Below, piece after piece: positions 58,924 to 64,000 of a DNA stretch of 64,000 nt (positions are counted from its first letter, which is position 1; each line of letters starts with the position of its first letter). The position numbers were made by a program, and so were the translations under genes. Source of the stretch: Ruminiclostridium papyrosolvens C7 (GTDB taxonomy: Bacteria; Bacillota; Clostridia; Acetivibrionales; DSM-1351); NCBI RefSeq assembly GCF_000421965.1, contig NZ_ATAY01000031.1, positions 124,001-188,000 on the forward strand, read 5' to 3'. The notes under the pieces were generated by a model. It did no database searches. It was not told the origin of the DNA and worked only from the letters and a program-made list of their open reading frames with translations.

Positions 58924-60318
58924 TCAGCCTCCAAATGGAATCCTTACTGTTACAATTGTTCCTTTATCAAGTTCGCTTTCAATATTTAGACTTCCATTAT
59001 GCAGCTTTACTATCTCATCGCAAATTGAAAGCCCCAGTCCGGTATGAGAGTTGCTGCTATTTCCCTTGTAGAATTTTTCCGTCACCAGAGGTAATTCTTC
59101 CGGGCTTATGCCGCAGCCCGTATCCTCAACTCTAAAAACAATATTCTCATTCTCCATAAATGAAATTAAAGCTACCTTTCCGTTCTGAGGAGTAAAATTG
59201 AAGGCGTTTCCCAACAGATTAATCAAAAGCTGAGTTATTCTGTTTCTATCCAATTCAACAATGGGAATCTTTTCACATTTAACATTAAAGCTAATTTTTT
59301 CTTTTTTAGCTCTATTACTCATTTGTTTCTCTATATAGTCAATAATTGAACTGACGTCTGTCTTTTCTTTTTTTAGCTCAACATTCCCCGAGACGAAACG
59401 GGAAAAGTCCAAAAGTTCCTCAACCATGTCTGTTAGACGATCGCTTTCCTTTACAATGATATTCAATCCGTCACTAAGAATTTCCCTGTCACTGTAATCA
59501 TCATCAATTATGGTATTTGCCCAGCCTTTTATTGATGTCAGCGGTGTTCTAAGTTCATGTGAAACAGTAGATATAAAGTCATTTTTGATTCTTTCTCTTT
59601 TTTGTATTTCTGATGCCATGTAGTTCAGAGTGTCCGAAAGCTTACCTATCTCATCATTTCTGCTTTTGTTTATTCTAACATCGAGATTTCCCTCTGCCAT
59701 TAATTCGGCTGCTCCCGTTACATTTTTCAACGGATGTATGATACTGTGTGCAAGTGCTATACTAATAGTACCTGCAACGAGAATAACAACTATTCCTATT
59801 ATTATAAATATCATTGAAATATTAAATATTATTTTATCAACATCTTTCAACGATGTAATAAACCTCACTACTCCAACCTGCTCAGTATCTGATTTCAAAG
59901 GATAAGACACAATCATAATTTGCTCACTGCCATTGTTTAGTCTCCCTATCCAGACACCTTTTTTGCCCAGCTGAGCCTGCTTGAAGTCATTGCCGGACAC
60001 ATATTCTCCCGACTCAAGTCCTTGGGAATCCAGCAATACTTCCCCGTTGTTTCCAACAATCTGAACCTGTCCTGTAGTTTGTTTCCAGAATAAATCGGCA
60101 TTGTCCATAATGTTAACATCCAAAGGGACATCAGAAAAATATCGGGTATAAAAGTCAGAAGCTGTCTTGATTTGATTTGTCAAAATACTCTCGACATTAT
60201 TGTAGAAATAAAAACGCGTAAAATAAACAAGCAGTGCTTCAAAAGCAAGAACGCTTATAAGTATAATCAGTATGAAATTCCTTACCAATCTGGCCTGAAT
60301 ACTGTTTTTAAATGTCAT
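58924..60318 (-). CDS. Sensor histidine kinase (HAMP, HisKA type)
   Basis: About 464 residues. TM1 ~10-32, outer sensor ~33-165, TM2 ~170-195, HAMP ~196-245 (IIHPLKNVTGAAELMAEGNLDVR), HisKA with ISTVSHELRTPLTSIKGW, then the ATPase domain (INLLGNAFNFTP, VEDTGCGISPEEL, HTGLGLSICDEIV). Similar to PhoR/ResE/WalK kinases. ATG 60318 is chosen: GGAAGGA lies ten bases upstream and it does not overlap the regulator, while earlier ATGs do. Partner: the PhoB-type regulator five bases before it. Signal unknown. Confidence 0.92.
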   Translation of the reverse strand: MTFKNSIQARLVRNFILIILISVLAFEALLVYFTRFYFYNNVESILTNQIKTASDFYTRYFSDVPLDVNIMDNADLFWKQTTGQVQIVGNNGEVLLDSQGLESGEYVSGNDFKQAQLGKKGVWIGRLNNGSEQIMIVSYPLKSDTEQVGVVRFITSLKDVDKIIFNISMIFIIIGIVVILVAGTISIALAHSIIHPLKNVTGAAELMAEGNLDVRINKSRNDEIGKLSDTLNYMASEIQKRERIKNDFISTVSHELRTPLTSIKGWANTIIDDDYSDREILSDGLNIIVKESDRLTDMVEELLDFSRFVSGNVELKKEKTDVSSIIDYIEKQMSNRAKKEKISFNVKCEKIPIVELDRNRITQLLINLLGNAFNFTPQNGKVALISFMENENIVFRVEDTGCGISPEELPLVTEKFYKGNSSNSHTGLGLSICDEIVKLHNGSLNIESELDKGTIVTVRIPFGG

Positions 60319-60323
60319 AGAAG

Positions 60324-61019
60324 TCATTCCTTCCGCCATCTGTACCCAATACCCCACACTGTTTCGATAAACATACCGTGGGAATCCTTATCTTCAATCT
60401 TGCTTCTTAGTCTCCTTATATTGACATCAACTATTTTGGTATCTCCCATATAGTCATAGCCCCATATCTTGTCCAAAAGCTCATCTCTGGTAAATGCTTT
60501 ATTTTTATTTTCCAGAAAGATTTTTAATAAGAAAAATTCTTTTGGTGTAAGCAGAATCTCTTTATCTTCCTTAAATACTCTTTGAGAATAAAGCTCCAGC
60601 TTGAATACACCACTTTTCAATGTATCCTCTTTACTATCTGCTGCACTTTTCCCTCCCAAACGTCTTAAAAGGGATTTTGCCCTCAGAATAAGCTCTGTAG
60701 TATTGAAAGGTTTTACAACATAGTCATCAGCACCGTACTCCAAACCCTTTATCTTATCTATATCCTGTCCTCTGGCTGTCAGCATTATAATTCCCAAGCC
60801 CGGCAACTCTTTTCTAAGTGTTTCACAAACCTGAAATCCACTTATTCCGGGTAGCATAACATCCAGTAGTACAACATCCGGATTTTCCTGTCTTGCTTTC
60901 AATAGTCCCTCTTCCCCTGTTGCTGCTTCGATAACAATAAAATTGTGCTTTTTGAAGTTTATTTTCAAGAAACCCCTTATACTTTCTTCATCTTCTATTA
61001 TAAGAACTTTATTTTCCAT
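60324..61019 (-). CDS. OmpR/PhoB-type response regulator
   Basis: About 231 residues. Receiver 1-118: LIIEDEESIR, VVLLDVMLPGISGF (phosphorylated Asp ~52) and YVVKPFNTTEL. Winged-helix DNA-binding domain ~140-231: LTPKEFFLLKIFLENKNKAFTRDELLDKIWGYDYMG and VDVNIRRLRSKIED. ATG 61019 has GGAAGG upstream; the longer frame from 61073 would overlap the deacetylase gene. Cotranscribed with the kinase and, upstream, a polysaccharide deacetylase, so the system probably answers envelope stress (inference). Confidence 0.92.
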   Translation of the reverse strand: MENKVLIIEDEESIRGFLKINFKKHNFIVIEAATGEEGLLKARQENPDVVLLDVMLPGISGFQVCETLRKELPGLGIIMLTARGQDIDKIKGLEYGADDYVVKPFNTTELILRAKSLLRRLGGKSAADSKEDTLKSGVFKLELYSQRVFKEDKEILLTPKEFFLLKIFLENKNKAFTRDELLDKIWGYDYMGDTKIVDVNIRRLRSKIEDKDSHGMFIETVWGIGYRWRKE

Positions 61020-61035
61020 ATAAAAGAATTCCTTC

Positions 61036-61950
61036 CTACTTTTTCTTGTAAGCGTTATGATATACCTGTCCACTCTGAAGCTTTACCCCTCTGGCAGCAA
61101 AAAGCTCATCAATGGTGACCAATTTATAGCCCTTTGCAGTTAAGTTTTGTATTATTGCTTCGGCTGCCTGGGCAGTTGGTTTATACAAGTCGTGCATCAG
61201 CACAATGTCTCCGTCTTTTACCTTACCAACTACTTTATTTACTGTAGTTGTCTTACTCTTTGTCTTCCAGTCTAAAGTATCTATGGACCAAAGAATTAGC
61301 GGAGCGCCTGCGGATGATTTTACCCTGTTATTTACACTGCCATAAGTCGGTCTTATTATAGACGGTTTTTTTTGAATAATGTTCTGTAATATATCAGATG
61401 TTTTTGTCAGTTCCTTCTTTATACCGGCTTCATTTAGCTTTGTTAACTCTTTATGGCTATAGCTATGATTGCCAATCTGATTTCCATTTTTTGAAATTTG
61501 CTTTATAACAGCCGGATACTTCTCTGCTCTGTTACCTACAACAAAAAAGGTTGCATGTCCGTTATATTTCTTCAGAGAATTGAGTATCTGTACTGTGTAC
61601 TGTGGATGAGGCCCGTCATCGAAAGTGAGTGCAACCATAGGTTTAACTTTAACAGGGGCCGGCTGTTTCGGCTTTTCCTTTTCCGGCTTTACCTTTTCCG
61701 GCTCTACAGGTTTTTTATCATCCGGCTTTTTGGTATCAGAGGGAACTGTTGGGTTCTCTTTAGACTCCTGAGAGGGTTCTTTTTTATTATCATCAGCTTC
61801 TTTTTGATTTTCTATTTTTGTTTCAATACTGCTATCATTGTTGTTATTTAATATTTTAGCTTCTTTGACAAATATCGTTGCAACCAAAACTATCAATACT
61901 AAAATGGCAATTGTTACCCCAAAAAATTTTTTCAATTTATTTTCACCCAT
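61036..61950 (-). CDS. Polysaccharide deacetylase (CE4)
   Basis: 304 residues. One N-terminal membrane helix (~9-28), then a long Lys/Pro/Glu-rich spacer (~35-105, repeats of K-P-E-K) that could span the wall, then the NodB domain ~105-300: ALTFDDGPHP (catalytic Asp, metal Asp), GNHSYSHKEL (metal His pair), IRPTYGSVN, SIDTLDWK and VLMHDLY. It removes N-acetyl groups from peptidoglycan or another amino-sugar polymer. It is 16 bases ahead of the response regulator gene. Confidence 0.92.
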   Translation of the reverse strand: MGENKLKKFFGVTIAILVLIVLVATIFVKEAKILNNNNDSSIETKIENQKEADDNKKEPSQESKENPTVPSDTKKPDDKKPVEPEKVKPEKEKPKQPAPVKVKPMVALTFDDGPHPQYTVQILNSLKKYNGHATFFVVGNRAEKYPAVIKQISKNGNQIGNHSYSHKELTKLNEAGIKKELTKTSDILQNIIQKKPSIIRPTYGSVNNRVKSSAGAPLILWSIDTLDWKTKSKTTTVNKVVGKVKDGDIVLMHDLYKPTAQAAEAIIQNLTAKGYKLVTIDELFAARGVKLQSGQVYHNAYKKK

Positions 61951-62030
61951 ACCCCTTTTTATTATATTATAATTATTTCAACTACCTTTATTTTATATTT
62001 ATTTCTTTTTTGAGTAGTTACAAAACTACA

Positions 62031-62054
62031 AAAAAAAAGTTACAAATAAGTAAC
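62031..62054 (-). terminator. Weak terminator after HD gene
   Basis: Short GTTAC/GTAAC stem with a six-base loop followed on the minus strand by T8. It overlaps the 3' flank of the HD-protein gene and separates it from the deacetylase gene. Confidence 0.55.
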
Positions 62055-62056
62055 CT

Positions 62057-62605
62057 TTATATCTTTAAATTGTCAAAAGCCCTTTGCATTGCATTTAAGG
62101 TTATTTCTACAAATTCTAATAGAGTAATATTCAGTTCTTTATAATGCTTTATATGTTCAAAGTTTATTCCTTCAACATCTGATTTTGTAATATTTTCAAT
62201 TACCATTTGGGCTGTAACATCTGAAAGGTTTTTATCAGGCAGTTTATCGGAACAGTAAGTTATTAACTGAGTAAGGTGATCTGCAGCATATAATACTTTA
62301 TCCATTTTTCTTTTTCGTGGTATTTTATGGTAATCACTTTGAGAACGGATGCAGTATATAATCGATTCGTCTATATCAAAATTCTCGAGTATCTGAGCGG
62401 CTACAATACTATGTTTTTCCGGATCGCCGGTTGTTTTTTCAATATCAATATCATGCAGCAGCCCGGTCAATCCCCACGTCTCAATGTCGGCATCATAATA
62501 TCTCGCAAACTCTTTCATTACTGCTTCCACCACTAAAGAATGTCTAAGAAGATCCTTATCGTACAAACGGACTTTGAGTTCTTCAAAAGCCTCATCTCTA
62601 TTCAT
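62057..62605 (-). CDS. HD-domain phosphohydrolase-like protein
   Basis: 182 residues. Metal ligands: LLRHSLVVEAVM (His), WGLTGLLHDIDIEKT (HD pair), PEKHSIVAAQIL (His) and YAADHLTQL (Asp). This is the HDIG-type small hydrolase seen in many clostridia; nucleotide or phosphodiester substrates are usual, the true one unknown. ATG 62605 with GGAGGG is preferred over the TTG two codons earlier. Stands alone between secG and the deacetylase. Confidence 0.85.
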   Translation of the reverse strand: MNRDEAFEELKVRLYDKDLLRHSLVVEAVMKEFARYYDADIETWGLTGLLHDIDIEKTTGDPEKHSIVAAQILENFDIDESIIYCIRSQSDYHKIPRKRKMDKVLYAADHLTQLITYCSDKLPDKNLSDVTAQMVIENITKSDVEGINFEHIKHYKELNITLLEFVEITLNAMQRAFDNLKI

Positions 62606-62751
62606 AATCAACCCTCCAGAAGCCGTAAATATAGCTATAGAATGTAATAAAAATGCATCCTACAACTCTTTTTTAATATTAGCATAGTATTATCTGGAAT
62701 ATCAACCAGTATATTATACCCATATTATATGCGAAAATATGCCTAACATGC

Positions 62752-62793
62752 AAAAAGCCCAAGTGTACGATATACACTTAGGCTTAATTTTAT
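62752..62793 (-). terminator. Terminator after secG
   Basis: AAGCC-C-AAGTGTA / TACACTT-A-GGCTT with a short loop, followed on the minus strand by T5; 10 bases past the secG stop. Confidence 0.85.
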
Positions 62794-62802
62794 AAGTACA
62801 AA

Positions 62803-63063
62803 TTAACCAACTCTATCTATCAACAAGTAAAGAGCAATAGATGTAACGAGAAATGCAATCGCAGCAAAAGCAGTATACTTTCCAAGCAATGCATCAATAG
62901 TACGACCCTTGTTCTTGCCGAAGAATGTCTCCGCTCCTCCTGCTATTGAGCCTGACAAACCAGCCTGTTTTCCCGACTGTAGCAATACAATAATAATAAT
63001 TGAAACAGCAAAGACAATGTGAAGTATATTAACAATCCATTTTGCAGCTTCCAACTTAAACAC
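62803..63063 (-). CDS. secG: Preprotein translocase subunit SecG
   Basis: 86 residues, two membrane helices (~10-30 and ~62-82) joined by the conserved QSGKQAGLSGSIAGGAETFFGKNKGRTIDALLGK. It stabilises the SecYE channel during export. AGGAGG is ahead of the ATG. It sits between the enolase and HD genes with terminators on both sides, so it is transcribed alone. Confidence 0.95.
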   Translation of the reverse strand: MFKLEAAKWIVNILHIVFAVSIIIIVLLQSGKQAGLSGSIAGGAETFFGKNKGRTIDALLGKYTAFAAIAFLVTSIALYLLIDRVG

Positions 63064-63105
63064 CTCCTAAAATAGACAAGTCAAATTTTATCATACTTAA
63101 ATGGA

Positions 63106-63131
63106 AAAAACAAGTCCGGAGACTTGTTTTT
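63106..63131 (-). terminator. Terminator upstream of secG
   Basis: AAAAACAAGTC / GACTTGTTTTT, eleven pairs with a CGGA tetraloop, T-runs on both sides. On the minus strand it ends transcripts coming from enolase or from the structured element between. Confidence 0.9.
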
Positions 63132-63172
63132 CTAATTTATTTTATAAAATAACTCTTTCCAAAAAAATTTGT

Positions 63173-63308
63173 GGGGTACAAGCTTAGCGCCCATATTTTT
63201 CTATGATATATGATTTTCACTTAGCATTTCTCTCAACCTTTAATGGTTCAATAATGGTTCAGTTTAAAAGGCATTAAGAAAGTGTTTTTAACGCCAAGCC
63301 GTACCCCG
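63173..63308 (-). ncRNA. Long-range stem element between eno and secG
   Basis: GGGGTAC-AA-GCTTAGCG (63173-63189) pairs with CGCCAAGC-C-GTACCCC (63292-63307), about 15 pairs; on the minus strand an A-C mismatch becomes a U-G pair, so the structure fits that strand best. The 103 bases inside contain a tandem repeat TGAACCATTAT/TGAACCATTAA and smaller matching pieces (CACTT/AAGTG, CTTTAATG/CATTAAG). A terminator follows at 63106, giving a possible 205-base RNA. It could also be a mobile or attachment-type remnant. No known class was recognised. Confidence 0.4.
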
Positions 63309-63350
63309 TAAACTAGGAAGGATATGTTTTGTATCTGGCTTTTATTAATG

Positions 63351-64000
<650 letters not shown>

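Noticed and set aside
63173-63308. tmRNA or tRNA in the eno-secG gap
   Set aside because: No CCA end with an acceptor/T-arm, no GGTTCGAATCC motif and no tag frame.

Overview
The window reads as chromosomal DNA of a low-GC, Gram-positive, strictly anaerobic, cellulose- and pectin-degrading clostridium of the Ruminiclostridium (Clostridium cellulolyticum) type. Support: AT-rich sequence with strong AGGAGG ribosome sites; a dockerin-bearing two-enzyme pectate lyase and a family 9 cellulase lipoprotein; a multi-subunit [FeFe] hydrogenase operon; pyruvate formate-lyase; PPi-dependent phosphofructokinase; a T-box and a ZTP riboswitch. Genus and species are inferred, not proven. No rRNA, tRNA, CRISPR array, complete insertion sequence or prophage was recognised.

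Layout. 1-9.4 kb (minus strand): larC (cut by the edge), larB, prfB with its programmed frameshift, a T-box-controlled Lrp regulator/aminotransferase/HAD phosphatase operon, a DivIVA-like protein, thioredoxin, an envelope pair (beta-propeller-like protein and phosphodiester glycosidase) and a small membrane protein. 9.6-20.7 kb: alpha-glucan phosphorylase (plus); a lipoprotein; a gene remnant; three overlapping genes related to 2-hydroxyacyl-CoA dehydratase and its activator; a very large GHL10-amidase wall enzyme; a NapH-like iron-sulfur membrane protein under a PadR repressor with a 47-bp palindromic operator. 20.8-27.3 kb: fba and pfp, divergent, followed by a hairpin-rich putative structured RNA and a five-gene plus-strand run (Spo0B-type kinase, NfeD, FloA, small unknown, LytTR regulator). 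27.3-29.6 kb: an overlapping trio (CAT-like acetyltransferase, P-loop kinase, HD-GNAT fusion). 29.7-32.2 kb: strong promoter, ZTP riboswitch, pflB. 32.3-40.2 kb: flavin reductase, GH9 lipoprotein, one intact and one frameshifted PAF-acetylhydrolase-like gene, two paired unknowns, a candidate small RNA, and a PNPOx-fold protein with a palindromic promoter.

40.2-45.4 kb is the electron-bifurcating type hydrogenase operon (hydC, HATPase protein, 2Fe-2S protein, hydB, hydA) behind two tandem Rex-like boxes. After a chemoreceptor come the conserved housekeeping cluster ireB-ruvX-DUF1292 and mtaB. 50.4-53.8 kb holds the cellulosomal PL1-dockerin-PL9 enzyme and a glycosyltransferase. 54.2-64 kb holds an HPr-like protein without histidine, DUF523, RNase R, a lipoprotein/histidine kinase/response regulator/polysaccharide deacetylase run, an HD protein, secG, a structured inverted-repeat element and enolase (cut by the right edge).

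Together the genes describe sugar-polymer attack at the cell surface, intracellular alpha-glucan phosphorolysis, glycolysis with PPi-PFK, and fermentative disposal of pyruvate and NADH through formate and H2. Regulation visible in the DNA is mostly RNA-based (T-box, ZTP riboswitch, prfB frameshift, structured leaders) or by palindromic operators (PadR, Rex-like). Many annotated starts were moved downstream of the longest open frame because the Shine-Dalgarno sequence demands it.
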